A stretch of DNA of 64,000 nucleotides from Natronobiforma cellulositropha (GTDB lineage Archaea > Halobacteriota > Halobacteria > Halobacteriales > Natrialbaceae): assembly GCF_025629245.1 (NCBI RefSeq), contig NZ_JANZXN010000059.1, positions 1 through 64,000 on the forward strand. The letters run 5' to 3'. The notes beneath the pieces are model-generated. The model had not been told where the DNA came from and did not search any database. It worked only from the letters and a program-made list of their open reading frames with translations. This document shows, piece by piece, positions 33,799-43,095 of this stretch. Numbering within the stretch: the first letter of the stretch is position 1; each line of letters opens with the position of its first letter. A program made the translations under genes and the position numbers.

Positions 33799-34362
33799 AT
33801 GTCACGGGAACGCCCCGAGGAGACGACCGTCGAAGACGTCCTCGAGCAACTCGAGACGCTCGAGCGGGCGGTCGACGACCCCGAGGAGCGAGCGGAGGTG
33901 GTCGAGGCGAGGCGGCTGGTCACCCGCCTGTCGCGGGGTGGCCTGTTCGGCTCGGTCATCACCTCGTTCACCAGGAAGGACAAGGCGGAGGCGTTCGTCG
34001 GGAGCGTCCTCATCGGCCTGCCGCTGTTAGTCGAAGACGGCGTCATCGAGATCGGCGAGTTCCTGGCGGCCCACCCGCCCTTTTTCGTCGCGAATCTGGT
34101 GTTCGCGACGGCGGTCGTGATCGGGATCCTCTACGTGTCGAAGTTCCAGGAGGTGAGAATTACCGACCCCTACTTCGGGGTCGTTCCCCGGCGGCTGGTC
34201 TGGGTGCTCGCCATCGCGTTCGTGACCGCGACGCTGCTGATGACGATGTGGGGACGGGTGACGTGGGACGAGCCGTGGGTCGATCTCTGTCGGGTCTCGG
34301 TGATCTTCACCGCGATGGCGATCGGTGGCTCGCTCGCCGACATCCTCCCCGGCGAGGACTGA
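33799..34362 (+). CDS. DUF2391-type membrane protein
   Basis: 187 residues. A charged coiled-coil-like N-terminus (1-50) is followed by four membrane helices (about 64-83, 91-110, 130-150, 160-180). EAFVGSVLIGLPLLVEDGV and the later VIFTAMAIGGSLADILPGED are typical of the DUF2391 (TIGR02587-like) family, whose function is unknown. A TATA-like cttttat (33770-33776) lies 26 bases before the ATG, so it has its own promoter. Confidence 0.7.
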   Translation: MSRERPEETTVEDVLEQLETLERAVDDPEERAEVVEARRLVTRLSRGGLFGSVITSFTRKDKAEAFVGSVLIGLPLLVEDGVIEIGEFLAAHPPFFVANLVFATAVVIGILYVSKFQEVRITDPYFGVVPRRLVWVLAIAFVTATLLMTMWGRVTWDEPWVDLCRVSVIFTAMAIGGSLADILPGED

Positions 34363-34431
34363 AACGGAGGGACCGATGCGAGCGGACGGACACCGTTCAC
34401 GTCGAGCGCGACGTACTCGAATCGAACAGAG

Positions 34432-34437
34432 TATATA
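34432..34437 (+). promoter_or_regulatory. TATA box in a 10-bp palindrome
   Basis: tatata lies inside AGTATATACT (34430-34439), about 31 bases before the ATG at 34466. The small ORF and the large membrane-protein gene would start from it. Confidence 0.45.
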
Positions 34438-34465
34438 CTGTTGACACAACTCTGTGGTGAGTACA

Positions 34466-34606
34466 ATGACGCAACCGACGGTAGGGAACGCGGTGAGAGG
34501 AGGGGAGGACGTCCGTCGACACGTCGAGCGTGAGGTCCCGAGTGGGCGGGGCGACGAGAACGGGTCGGCCAACGGGACACTCGTCGAGCGGGAGCGATGG
34601 CGATGA
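34466..34606 (+). CDS. possible 46-residue small protein
   Basis: An open frame (begins MTQPTVGNAVRGG, ends VERERWR) of charged, unstructured composition. Its stop overlaps an ATG of the following gene as ATGA at 34603-34606, and a strong TATA box is placed before it. This is the layout of a translated first cistron. I recognise no domain. It could be a small soluble partner of the downstream membrane protein. Confidence 0.4.
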   Translation: MTQPTVGNAVRGGEDVRRHVEREVPSGRGDENGSANGTLVERERWR

Positions 34607-36198
34607 GAGGCGACCTCGGGGCGCTCGAGTTCCGCTGGAGCGCGCGCGGGTTCGCCCTCAAACTCGCGCTCTTGCTGGCGGCCGTCGGGGTGCTCTACCT
34701 CGTCCGGCCGCTCGTTCACGGCATCGTCTACCGGGCGGTCTACAGCCCCGGTGGCCTGGTCGTCGTCGGGCTGACGACGGTCACGGCGGTCGTTCTCTGG
34801 CTGGGACCGGCAATCGACCGGCCGTACAACACCTCGCTCGAGACGAAGCTGACGATCCTCGGCGGGGTCTTCGCGTTCGCGCTCCTCGCCGGTGCCGTCG
34901 TCGGCGTCCCGGCGGGGATGGTCGAAGAACGGACGCTCGCCGAGGAGACGATGGACGGCGCACTCGAGGTCGAGGAGTTCCCCGGCGTCAACGCGGAGAA
35001 CCCGCGGATCGTGCCGCGGTCGGTCGCCGATACGCAGACGCGGGGGTCGGTCTCCTACCGGCAGTACCGGCTCGGGACGAGTGACATCGCGCGGATGGAA
35101 GACGGACGGCTGGCCTGGTCGTATCCGGTCGAGCCCGACGGCTTCCGGAACACGCTGTTCGAACACCAGCAGGGCGTGGTGATGAGCGACATGACGCGGA
35201 TGGAGAACCGGGAACTGCTGACGGTCGACGACCAGCCGTTCGCCGTCGGCGAGGGGATGGCGCTGACCCGGAGTGCCGACTGGCACCTGAAGAAGGGCGA
35301 CTTCTGGGCGCAGTACAACGACGATCCGGTCGAGTTCGTCCACGACGGGACGGCCTACATGTACTACCCGAAGACGGGCCACGAGTGGCACCTGACGCCG
35401 ATTCCGCACACGACGCCAACCTGGGAGGGTGGGGCGCTCGTCGCCCCCGACGGGACGATTACGCACCTCACGCCGGACGAAGCCCAGGAGAGTGAGATCC
35501 TCGACGGCCAGCGTCTCTACCCGCTGTACAACACCGAGCGCGCGATGGGGTCGCTCGGCTACCGGAACGGGATCGTCAACCAGATGAACGTCGTCGGCGC
35601 ACACGAGGGCCACGTCGAGGTCGCGGCGTTGCCTTCGGGCGCGGGCAACAGCCAGCCGTTCGTCATCGACCTCGAGGGCGAGCGGCTCTCGTACGTGACG
35701 GTGATGGAGCCCTACGGTGAGGATACCCGCGGGCTCGACGAGGTGTGGTTCGCCGACGCGGCGACCGGCGAGTACCGCTACTACGCGACCGGCAGCGAGA
35801 CGCTGACCGGTCCCGAGCGGGCGATGGGCATCGTTCGCAGCGCCGACTCGCGCACCAGCTGGGGTGACAACTTCGTGGTGATCGAACCGGTTCCGGTGAC
35901 CATCGACGGACAGCTGTGGTGGCACAGCAAGGTCGTACCGACCGACTACACAGCCATTACGCGGAACGTCTTCGTCAACGCCCACACCGGCGAGGCCGTC
36001 GAAATCTACGACACCGAGACCGTCCGCGAGTTCCTCGCCGGTGAAGATCCCGACGAGGTCGAAACGATCGGTACCGAACCTGCACCGGACGACCCCGAGG
36101 TCGCCTACTACGTCGTCGTCACCGACGAAGACGGGGCGGAGCTCGAGCGAATTGCGGTCTCACCGGGACAGGAGATCTCGATCGTCCAGGGCGAGTAG
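34603..36198 (+). CDS. membrane protein with large soluble domain, unknown
   Basis: About 531 residues. Three hydrophobic helices (near 14-34, 47-67 and 82-103) are followed by some 420 residues of soluble sequence rich in beta structure, without Cys. Stretches such as VDDQPFAVGEGMALTRSADWHLKKGDFWAQYND and VIDGQ-like PVTIDGQLWWHSKVVPTDY look conserved but I cannot name the family. I chose the ATG at 34603 because it overlaps the stop of the small upstream ORF; an ATG two codons earlier is possible. The large domain probably faces outward. Confidence 0.65.
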   Translation: MRGDLGALEFRWSARGFALKLALLLAAVGVLYLVRPLVHGIVYRAVYSPGGLVVVGLTTVTAVVLWLGPAIDRPYNTSLETKLTILGGVFAFALLAGAVVGVPAGMVEERTLAEETMDGALEVEEFPGVNAENPRIVPRSVADTQTRGSVSYRQYRLGTSDIARMEDGRLAWSYPVEPDGFRNTLFEHQQGVVMSDMTRMENRELLTVDDQPFAVGEGMALTRSADWHLKKGDFWAQYNDDPVEFVHDGTAYMYYPKTGHEWHLTPIPHTTPTWEGGALVAPDGTITHLTPDEAQESEILDGQRLYPLYNTERAMGSLGYRNGIVNQMNVVGAHEGHVEVAALPSGAGNSQPFVIDLEGERLSYVTVMEPYGEDTRGLDEVWFADAATGEYRYYATGSETLTGPERAMGIVRSADSRTSWGDNFVVIEPVPVTIDGQLWWHSKVVPTDYTAITRNVFVNAHTGEAVEIYDTETVREFLAGEDPDEVETIGTEPAPDDPEVAYYVVVTDEDGAELERIAVSPGQEISIVQGE

Positions 36199-36241
36199 CA
36201 GGGGTCGACAGCCTTTTCCCCCAGCCGTCGAAGCGCTAGGT

Positions 36242-36484
36242 ATGCGGAGACGATGGGACCGATTCCGGGCGGCTGGGTCGATCGTCGCAATCTCGGTACT
36301 GCTCGGTCTCGGCTTGCTCGTACTCGCCGACGCCTTCTCCGAGCCACTGCTCGAGTACGCGGCCGTCGCGACGGTCCTCGTCGGCTGTCTGGTGTTCGTG
36401 CCGCTGTACTACTTGGTCGCAACCTGGAGTGACGAGACCGCCGCACTCGGTGTCGACCCCCAGGAGCGCGACTGGTCGCGCTGA
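36242..36484 (+). CDS. small membrane protein
   Basis: 80 residues with two hydrophobic helices (about 10-30 and 39-61), an Arg-rich start (MRRRWDRFR) that should stay inside, and an acidic tail. No family is recognised. It follows the large membrane-protein gene by 43 bases and could be transcribed with it. Confidence 0.6.
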   Translation: MRRRWDRFRAAGSIVAISVLLGLGLLVLADAFSEPLLEYAAVATVLVGCLVFVPLYYLVATWSDETAALGVDPQERDWSR

Positions 36485-36597
36485 GAGGCGCCGGCCGTGA
36501 GAGCCGGCGCTCGAGAGATAGTGGGTTCGTATCGCTCGGCGTGTCACTCACCCCCGATGTGGAAAATCGTTACAGACTCGTGTCGCGAACGTAGTGC

Positions 36598-36882
36598 ATG
36601 GCGAATCTGAACGACGAGATGGGTGCTGTCAAAGACGAGTTAGACGACGTCCGAGAGCTACTCCGCGAAGAGCTGCCCGCCCAGTTCGACTTCGACGTCA
36701 CCGTCGGCAACATCGCGTACAACGCGAACACGAACAGCATCTCGGCGACGGCCGAGCCGAGTTCGGAGGCCAGAGACCAGCTTTCGGAACGCTTTGGCGG
36801 CGTCAGCGTCAGCGCAGAGGGCGCACTCGAGTTCGAGTTCCGGTTCACCTCGGATCCCGAGGCGGACGACTACTCGGCGTAA
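36598..36882 (+). CDS. small acidic protein with N-terminal coiled coil
   Basis: 94 residues. The first 28 (NDEMGAVKDELDDVRELLREEL) form a heptad-like helix; the rest is beta-rich with ISATAEPSSEARDQLSERFGGVSVSAEGALEFEFRF. The function is unknown. Its last 13 bases overlap the end of the convergent acyl-CoA ligase gene. Composition and codon use are typical of the host, which supports it as a real gene. Confidence 0.6.
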   Translation: MANLNDEMGAVKDELDDVRELLREELPAQFDFDVTVGNIAYNANTNSISATAEPSSEARDQLSERFGGVSVSAEGALEFEFRFTSDPEADDYSA

Positions 36883-38897
36883 ATGTCGTCGACGAGACCC
36901 GAGAAGTGCTGGAGGATGACGCGGCGTTTCTTCTTCATCGTCGGCGTGAGCATCTCGTTCTCCTCGGTGAACTCCTGTGGGATCAGGCGGAACTGTTTGA
37001 TCCGCTCGTGGGGTTCGAACGCCTCGTTGACCTGGTCGACGGTCGAGGCGACGTAGGCGTGGACGCGCTCGTCTTCGACCATCGCTCCGGGGTCGTCGGG
37101 GAGGTCGATCCCTTCCGCGCTGGCCCACTCGCGGACGTGGTCCGTGTTGGGGACGATCAACGCGGCGACGAACTTCTCCTCGTCACCGATCACCATACAC
37201 TGTTCGACGACCGGCGTGGTCGCGAAGGCGTCTTCGATGGGGCCGGGCGCGACGTTCTTGCCGGTCGAGAGGACGAGCAACTGTTTCGAGCGCTCGCGGA
37301 ACTCGACGTAGCCGTCGGGCCGGAGGTGGACGACGTCGCCGGTTCGGAACCAGCGGCCGTCCGCACCGCTCGCTGCGGTGCCACCGTCGGCCTCGCGGGC
37401 GGGCACCTCGTCGGTGAACGCCCGCGCCGTCGGCCCGGGTTTGTTCCAGTAGCCGCGGGCGACGTTCGGCCCGCGAACGAGCAGTTCGCCGACGCGTCCC
37501 GGATCGTCGAACGCCTCCCGGTCGACGACCGACTCGTCGATCTCGATCTCGAGGTCGGGAAGCGGCGGCCCGATCGTCCCGACTTTCGGTTCCTCGATCG
37601 GGTTGACCGTCACGACGGGCGCCGTCTCGGTCAGCCCGTAGCCCTCGTAGATCGGCAGCCCCATCGCGTGATAGAGCGTGCACAGCTCGGCCGAGAGGCT
37701 GCCGCCGCCGCTGATGAGCAGTTCGACGTTGCCGCCGAGGGCTTCGCGGACCTGCGAGAAGACGAGTCGGTCGGCGACGCGGTGTTTCGCGCGCAGGGCA
37801 GCCCCCGGGTCGTCGCTCTCGTAGTGCTCGCGGCCGACCGCGGTCGCCCACTCGAAGATCCGTTGCTTGACACTCGACTCGCTCGCCTGCTCGCGAACCG
37901 CGTCGTAGATCTTCTCGTAGACCCGGGGAACGCTCGTCGCAGCCGTCGGCGAGACGGCCGAAAAGTCCTCCTGGAGCGTGTCCGGACTCTCGGCGTAGGC
38001 GACGCAGGCCCCGCTCGCGAACATGATGAAGTGGCCTGCCAGCCGTTCGAAGACGTGAGCCAGCGGCAGGTACGACACCGTCTGCATCGTCTCGTCGATC
38101 GACGGCAGGGCGGGGTCGCGGTCGGGACGGGGACCGAAGCGCTTGCGGATCTGATTGACGTTCGACCGGAAGTTCCGGTGGGTGAGTTCGACGCCCTTCG
38201 GCGTGCCGGTCGTCCCGCTCGTGTAGATCAGACTCGCGAGGTCGTCCACGGCGGGGGCGTCGACCCACGACTCGTAGGCGTCGGCGTCGAACGCCGACGC
38301 GCCGCGGACGTAGACGTCACCCAGCGTGAGCACGTCCTCGCGGTCGAACGCCGGTTCCTCGGGCAGGCGATCGATCGACGCGACGAACGAGAGGTCCGTC
38401 TCGAGGTCGTCCTCGAGCGAGAGCACCGTCTCCGTGAGGGCGGCGTCCTCCGTGACGACGGCTGTCGCACCCGGATCGTCGAGGAGGTAGCGGATTCCAT
38501 CCGGCGACGAACCCGGGTAGACCGTCGTGACGACACAGCCGGCAGCGAGCAGGGCGAAGTCCGTCTGCGCCCACTCCATGCGGGTGTTCGAGACGATGGC
38601 GACCCGGTCGCCGCCCTCGAGACCGAGGTCGCGAAAGCCGGCGGCCAGTCCGCGGACGACCTCGCGCATCTCGGCGTACGAGAGCGCGCGGAACCCACCG
38701 GGTTCGGCGGCGACCACCGGCGACTGTCCGTCGGTTTCGTCACTCCAGAGCGAGCGGTCGTAGACGCCACCCTTGTAGCGCTGGGCAGGGCGGTTCCGGT
38801 AGCGCTCGGCTGCGTCCTCGAACAGCCGTCCGAGCGTGGTCATCCCGATGACCTCGTCGTCGTAGTCGCGTTCAGCCTCGAGCCAGTCCATACCCAT
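36870..38897 (-). CDS. long-chain acyl-CoA ligase (AMP-dependent synthetase)
   Basis: 675 residues of the FadD/ACSL type that activates fatty acids with ATP and CoA. The AMP-binding P-loop LIYTSGTTGTPKGVELTH is near 217-234, YEGYGLTETAPVV near 420, and the hinge and lid GRWFRTGDVVHLRPDGYVEF near 535-560, with SKQLLVLSTGKNVAP ending in the adenylation Lys region. The full length matches the eukaryotic-like ACSL group. An SDR gene and an MBL hydrolase gene follow upstream on the same strand; shared lipid metabolism is plausible. Confidence 0.9.
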   Translation of the reverse strand: MGMDWLEAERDYDDEVIGMTTLGRLFEDAAERYRNRPAQRYKGGVYDRSLWSDETDGQSPVVAAEPGGFRALSYAEMREVVRGLAAGFRDLGLEGGDRVAIVSNTRMEWAQTDFALLAAGCVVTTVYPGSSPDGIRYLLDDPGATAVVTEDAALTETVLSLEDDLETDLSFVASIDRLPEEPAFDREDVLTLGDVYVRGASAFDADAYESWVDAPAVDDLASLIYTSGTTGTPKGVELTHRNFRSNVNQIRKRFGPRPDRDPALPSIDETMQTVSYLPLAHVFERLAGHFIMFASGACVAYAESPDTLQEDFSAVSPTAATSVPRVYEKIYDAVREQASESSVKQRIFEWATAVGREHYESDDPGAALRAKHRVADRLVFSQVREALGGNVELLISGGGSLSAELCTLYHAMGLPIYEGYGLTETAPVVTVNPIEEPKVGTIGPPLPDLEIEIDESVVDREAFDDPGRVGELLVRGPNVARGYWNKPGPTARAFTDEVPAREADGGTAASGADGRWFRTGDVVHLRPDGYVEFRERSKQLLVLSTGKNVAPGPIEDAFATTPVVEQCMVIGDEEKFVAALIVPNTDHVREWASAEGIDLPDDPGAMVEDERVHAYVASTVDQVNEAFEPHERIKQFRLIPQEFTEENEMLTPTMKKKRRVILQHFSGLVDDIYAE

Positions 38898-38973
38898 GTG
38901 TCAGCACCCCATACACGATAAAACGTGAGGAAACCGCGGGCGCGACGACACCGGTTTACCGAGGAATCGCCGT

Positions 38974-39750
38974 CTAGGCCGTCCGAAGCTGTCCGCCATC
39001 GACCACGATCGACTCGGCGGTGACGTAGCCCGCGAGGTCGCTCGAGAGGAAGGTCGCGACGTTGGCGACGTCTTCGGGCGTGCCGAGGCGGCGTAGTGGG
39101 ACCGCCTCCGCGGTGGCTTCCTCCTCCTCGGTGCCGACGATGGGGAAGTCGTCGGTCGTCATCGCCGTCTCGATCACGCCCGGATGGATGACGTTGACGC
39201 GGATACCGTGTGGGCCGAGTTCGGCCGCCAGCGAGTAGGTGAGCAGGCGGACGCCGCCTTTCACCATCGAGTACGGCGAGATGTCCGCGTAGCCGACCAT
39301 CCCCGCGACGCTCGACATGTTGAGGATGCTGCCACCGCCGCGCTCGATCAGTCGCTCCGCGGCGACCTGACAGCCGGTGTAGACCCCGTCGAGGTTGATC
39401 GACCGGAGCCGTTCGTACTCCTCTCGGCTCACCTCCTGGATGGGCGAGATGGGACCGACGATACCCGCGTTGTTCACCATCACGTCCAGGCCACCGAACT
39501 CGTCTGCGGCGTCGACCGCCGCCTCGAGGTCGCCGCGTACGGTGACGTCACACTCGACGAACGTCGCCCCGGCGTTGGTCTCCGCACGGATCCACTCGTG
39601 AGTCGGTGGTCCCTCCTCTCGGGGTTCCTCCTGGACGTCGGCGACGACGACATCCGCGCCGTGGGTCGCGAAGGTGTGACAGATCTCGCGGCCGATACCA
39701 CTCGCACCGCCGGTGACGACGGCAGTTCGGTCTGACAGAAGTGCTGTCAT
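38974..39750 (-). CDS. SDR-family oxidoreductase
   Basis: 258 residues of the classical short-chain dehydrogenase family. TGGASGIGREI (about 12-22) binds the cofactor, NNAGIVG (about 90-96) is the structural motif, and the catalytic Ser, Tyr and Lys lie in MSSVAGMVGYADISPYSMVKGG. An Asp after the second strand suggests NAD preference. PGVIETAM is the usual substrate loop. The start at MTALLSD was taken because the extension upstream repeats the initial residues and reads poorly. Confidence 0.88.
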   Translation of the reverse strand: MTALLSDRTAVVTGGASGIGREICHTFATHGADVVVADVQEEPREEGPPTHEWIRAETNAGATFVECDVTVRGDLEAAVDAADEFGGLDVMVNNAGIVGPISPIQEVSREEYERLRSINLDGVYTGCQVAAERLIERGGGSILNMSSVAGMVGYADISPYSMVKGGVRLLTYSLAAELGPHGIRVNVIHPGVIETAMTTDDFPIVGTEEEEATAEAVPLRRLGTPEDVANVATFLSSDLAGYVTAESIVVDGGQLRTA

Positions 39751-39810
39751 AGGGGCGAGTTCCACGAGCGCCGTCAAGAGCTTTTTACAGGGAGAGTGAT
39801 ATCTCTCGTG

Positions 39811-40719
39811 TCACTCGAGGCGGTCCAGATACGCACACACGCCACGAACGTTCATCGCGGTCTCGGCGGTCGCCTTGCGCTCGCCCCAGACGTCGGCCAT
39901 CTCGGTCTCGCTCGCGAAGTGCTCGACTACCGCCACGTCGTCGCCCAGTTCCTCGCGTTTCGCGGTGACCGCTTCGACCCAGTCGGTGAGGACGGTCTCG
40001 TACGCAGCGAGGGCCTCTCCGGTCTCGCGGGGACCGAAGTGGGTGTAGAGCAAGGTGCTGCGCTCGAGGGCGCGCAGGGCCGCCACGTCCTCGAGACAGC
40101 GCTCGAGGTCGAACTGCGGGGGCGGACTCGTCTCTTTCAGTACCTCGACGGACGGCACCCAGATACCGGCGGCGTCGGCCGTGAAGATCGCGTCGTTCGC
40201 GGGGTCCTCGAAGACGACCTGGTGGGGGGCGTGGCCCGGCGCCTCGTGGACCCGGAGTTCGTGGGTCCCGAGATCGATGGTGTCGCCCTCGGAGAGTGCG
40301 GTGAGGCGGTCTTCGGGGACCGGTTTCGGCTCGGTGTAGAACGCCCACTGGTCGCCGACGGCGGCTTTCGTTCCGGCGACGAGTCTCGAGGGGTCGGCCA
40401 GGTGTGGGAGACCGAGTTCGTGGACGTACACCTCGGCGTTCGGGCAGGCTTCGGCGAGAACGCCGGCCCCGCCCGCGTGGTCGAGGTGGACGTGCGAGAC
40501 GGCGATCACGGCGAGGTCCTCGCGGGCGATGCCGACCGTCTCGAGCGCCTCGAGGACGAGGTCGTGGTTCGTCCCGATGCCGGTCTCGACCAGCGCCGGG
40601 CGCTCGTCCGAGAGGAGGTAGACCGCGCCGTACTCGGCGGTGCCGTACATCCCGGTGTCGACGTAGTGGAGGTCGGTACAGTCGCCGCGGGTGACCGCGC
40701 GAACGTCTCCGATTGCCAT
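39811..40719 (-). CDS. MBL-fold metallo-hydrolase
   Basis: 302 residues of the metallo-beta-lactamase superfamily. The metal motif SHVHLDHAGG (75-84) gives two His, Asp and a third His. HEAPGHAPHQVVFED supplies the next His, and a terminal HFGPRETGEA adds the last ligand. The layout is close to glyoxalase II/lactonase-like hydrolases. The substrate is unknown. It is divergent from a DoxX-like membrane protein gene with an AT-rich promoter region between them. Confidence 0.85.
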   Translation of the reverse strand: MAIGDVRAVTRGDCTDLHYVDTGMYGTAEYGAVYLLSDERPALVETGIGTNHDLVLEALETVGIAREDLAVIAVSHVHLDHAGGAGVLAEACPNAEVYVHELGLPHLADPSRLVAGTKAAVGDQWAFYTEPKPVPEDRLTALSEGDTIDLGTHELRVHEAPGHAPHQVVFEDPANDAIFTADAAGIWVPSVEVLKETSPPPQFDLERCLEDVAALRALERSTLLYTHFGPRETGEALAAYETVLTDWVEAVTAKREELGDDVAVVEHFASETEMADVWGERKATAETAMNVRGVCAYLDRLE

Positions 40720-40831
40720 AGCGAAGAGGCGTGCGCCGGTCGGATAACCGTTGTCGTCGCCGGTACTCGGCTCGGCGTGTTGCTAACTTAATCACAAGTC
40801 TTAATAATATATGCTAAGGTTGTTCGGTTAG

Positions 40832-42226
40832 ATGATAACGATGGAGTCGACGGGCGAGGAATCGGCGCTCGAGGAGCGCGCGAGTCCGTGGATCGCGTTC
40901 ACGCGCGTCTTCGCGGGGCTGCTCGTACTGTACGAGGTCGTCGCGGGCGGCTGGTGGAAAGTCGGCACCCCCAGTACGGGGACGAACCCGGAGTGGTTCG
41001 GCGCGGAGGCCGGGAGTGCGATCACGCGCGTCGCCGAGCGGGCGATCGACGAGGGCGTCTACGGCTGGTACGCCGCGGTGCTCGAGTCGGTCGTCTTACC
41101 CTACGCGACGGAGTGGGCCACCCTCGCGGCGGTCGGCCAACTCCTCATCGCGCTGGGGCTGATCGTCGGTCTCTGGACCCGCCCGGCGGCGATCTTCGGC
41201 CTGCTCTACTTCCTGCCGGTGTTTCACTTCGGGACGATACGCACCTCGCCGCTGTTCGCCGTCCCCATCGCGTTCGCGCTCGTGGCGAACGCGGGCTACC
41301 ACTACGGGCTCGACGGCTGGCTCCGCGAGCGTGGGAGCCGCGGTGCGCGCCTCTCCGACCGGGTCGCCTCACTCGGCGGACTCACGATCCCACGACGGGC
41401 CTACCCCGGACTCGCGGCCGCCTCGGCGGTCGTCGCCGTCTACTACCTGCTCTCGATCAGCCAGTTCGAGAGCGGGCGGCTCGCGCTCGTCGGTCTCGAG
41501 CTAACCGTCTTCTTCGCGATTCTCGCCGGCTGGTTCGCCCTCGCCGCGCGCGGGAAGGAGACGGTCGCCCTCGCCGCCGACGGTCTCCGGATCTTCGTCG
41601 GCTACCGCTTCCTCCAGGAGATCTTCGTCCGGAGCGATCCCGGGCTGAACGCGCTCCCCGGCTGGGCGAGCGCCGGAGACCAGGCGGCGGTGTTCGAAGC
41701 GGTCGCCGCGACACACCTCGGACCGGTGAGCCTGCTGCTCGAGTCGGTGGTCCTCCCCGCCATCGGCGCCTGGGTGGTGGCGTTCGCGCTGGTCCAGACC
41801 GCCTGCGGCGTGGCGCTGCTCGTCGGCTACCGGACCCGCCTGTTCGGGACGGTCGCCGTCTCCTACCTGCTCGTCCTCGTCGCACTCGGCTTCGTCAGAC
41901 TCGCCCCGCTCGTCCTCGCGAGCGCGGTCGCGGCGGCGGCCCTCGGCGGGCGCTACGCCAGCCTCGACGCGGTCGCCGGGCGGAGAGAGGGCCCACCAGC
42001 GGTCCCCGCTCGCCTCGCCCCCGCGTTCGTCGGCGTCACCGTCGGCTTCGGCACGCTCGGCATCGCCCTCGGCGTCGAACCGGGCGGCTACGGCGAGACG
42101 ACCGGCGCGATCACGCTCGTCATGCTGGCTATGCTGGCCGCGGCGGCGGCCGTCGCGGCGCGAGCCGGGGACTCGAGCGAGCCAGCGCGAGGACGGCCGA
42201 GCGGGAACGAGGCGGTGAGTGACTGA
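40832..42226 (+). CDS. DoxX/DoxD-like membrane protein, internally duplicated
   Basis: 464 residues with about twelve helices. Two similar halves are evident. The first has WIAFTRVFAGLLVLYEVVAGGWWK...VVLPYATEWATLAAVGQLLIALGLIVGLWTRPAA. The second has GLRIFVGYRFLQEIFVR...VVLPAIGAWVVAFALVQTACGVALLVGYRTRL. Both match the four-helix DoxX pattern, so this is a fused duplicate. DoxX/DoxD proteins take part in quinone-linked oxidation or thiosulfate metabolism in some organisms; here the role is open. A ttaataatatat TATA region centred about 27 bases before the ATG supports the chosen start. Confidence 0.75.
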   Translation: MITMESTGEESALEERASPWIAFTRVFAGLLVLYEVVAGGWWKVGTPSTGTNPEWFGAEAGSAITRVAERAIDEGVYGWYAAVLESVVLPYATEWATLAAVGQLLIALGLIVGLWTRPAAIFGLLYFLPVFHFGTIRTSPLFAVPIAFALVANAGYHYGLDGWLRERGSRGARLSDRVASLGGLTIPRRAYPGLAAASAVVAVYYLLSISQFESGRLALVGLELTVFFAILAGWFALAARGKETVALAADGLRIFVGYRFLQEIFVRSDPGLNALPGWASAGDQAAVFEAVAATHLGPVSLLLESVVLPAIGAWVVAFALVQTACGVALLVGYRTRLFGTVAVSYLLVLVALGFVRLAPLVLASAVAAAALGGRYASLDAVAGRREGPPAVPARLAPAFVGVTVGFGTLGIALGVEPGGYGETTGAITLVMLAMLAAAAAVAARAGDSSEPARGRPSGNEAVSD

Positions 42227-42243
42227 GACCGCACGACAGGGTC

Positions 42244-43095
42244 TCAGAGGTCGGCCGCAGCGAAGCGGGTGTAGCCGACGGCGAGCACGACGGCGAGCCA
42301 GCAGGTGAGCACGAGGACACCGACCTCGGGAGCCGCGTACGTTGCTCCGTCGGTCCCGGCGCCGCCACCGGCGGCCGCCCCGGCGTCGCTCGCGAGGTCG
42401 GGCAAGAACGCGACGGCCGTCGAGAAGTACGCCGACGAGGGCGGCACCTGCGCGAGGAGGGCGAGCCAGTCGGGACTCTCGGCCGGGAGCGAGAAGCCCG
42501 AGACGACGTAGAGCACGCCCAGCGGGACGACGTCCCAGACCAGTTCGAAGACGACGAAGAAGCCGAGTGCGAGCGCCGTCGCCCGCGTCGTCGAGCCGGT
42601 CGTCGCCGAGAGACTCGTCACGATGGCCGCGTAGACGGCGGCGAACGCCAGCGTGACGAGGACGAAGACGGCCATCGGGACCGGCTCGAGGCGGCCGAGC
42701 AACAGCGCACCCACGCCGAGGCCGACGAGGAGACCGACGCCGAGACCGAACGCGAGGACGCTCGCCCGGCCGAGGACCGTCCCGAAGAAGACGTGGCGGC
42801 GGTTCGTCGGCAGCGAGAGCAGCAGTTTGATGCTCCCCAGCTCGCGCTCACCGGCGAGTGACTTCTGGCAGACGACGATGGCGGCGAGCGGGACGAACAG
42901 CCCGGTGAGTCCGACCGTGAAGAAGAGCAAGCCCCCGAGTGTCGGTGCGGCGGGACCGCCGAACAGCTCGGGAACCTCGACGTAGGCGTAGGTCGAGCCG
43001 ACCGAGAGGAGGACGAACACCGCCACGAGCGCCCACAGCGCCCGCGACTGGACGGCGTCCCGGAAGTCCTTCTTCGCGACGGCGAGCCAGGTCAT
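42244..43095 (-). CDS. ABC-2 type transporter permease
   Basis: 283 residues with six hydrophobic helices and the common start WLAVAKKDFRDAVQSRALWAL. VVCQKSLAGERELGSIKLLLSLPTNRRHVFFGTVLGR is characteristic of the NosY-like ABC-2 permeases that export or insert substrates in the membrane. Its start overlaps the stop of the ATP-binding subunit gene as ATGA, so the two form one transporter. The substrate is unknown. Confidence 0.87.
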   Translation of the reverse strand: MTWLAVAKKDFRDAVQSRALWALVAVFVLLSVGSTYAYVEVPELFGGPAAPTLGGLLFFTVGLTGLFVPLAAIVVCQKSLAGERELGSIKLLLSLPTNRRHVFFGTVLGRASVLAFGLGVGLLVGLGVGALLLGRLEPVPMAVFVLVTLAFAAVYAAIVTSLSATTGSTTRATALALGFFVVFELVWDVVPLGVLYVVSGFSLPAESPDWLALLAQVPPSSAYFSTAVAFLPDLASDAGAAAGGGAGTDGATYAAPEVGVLVLTCWLAVVLAVGYTRFAAADL

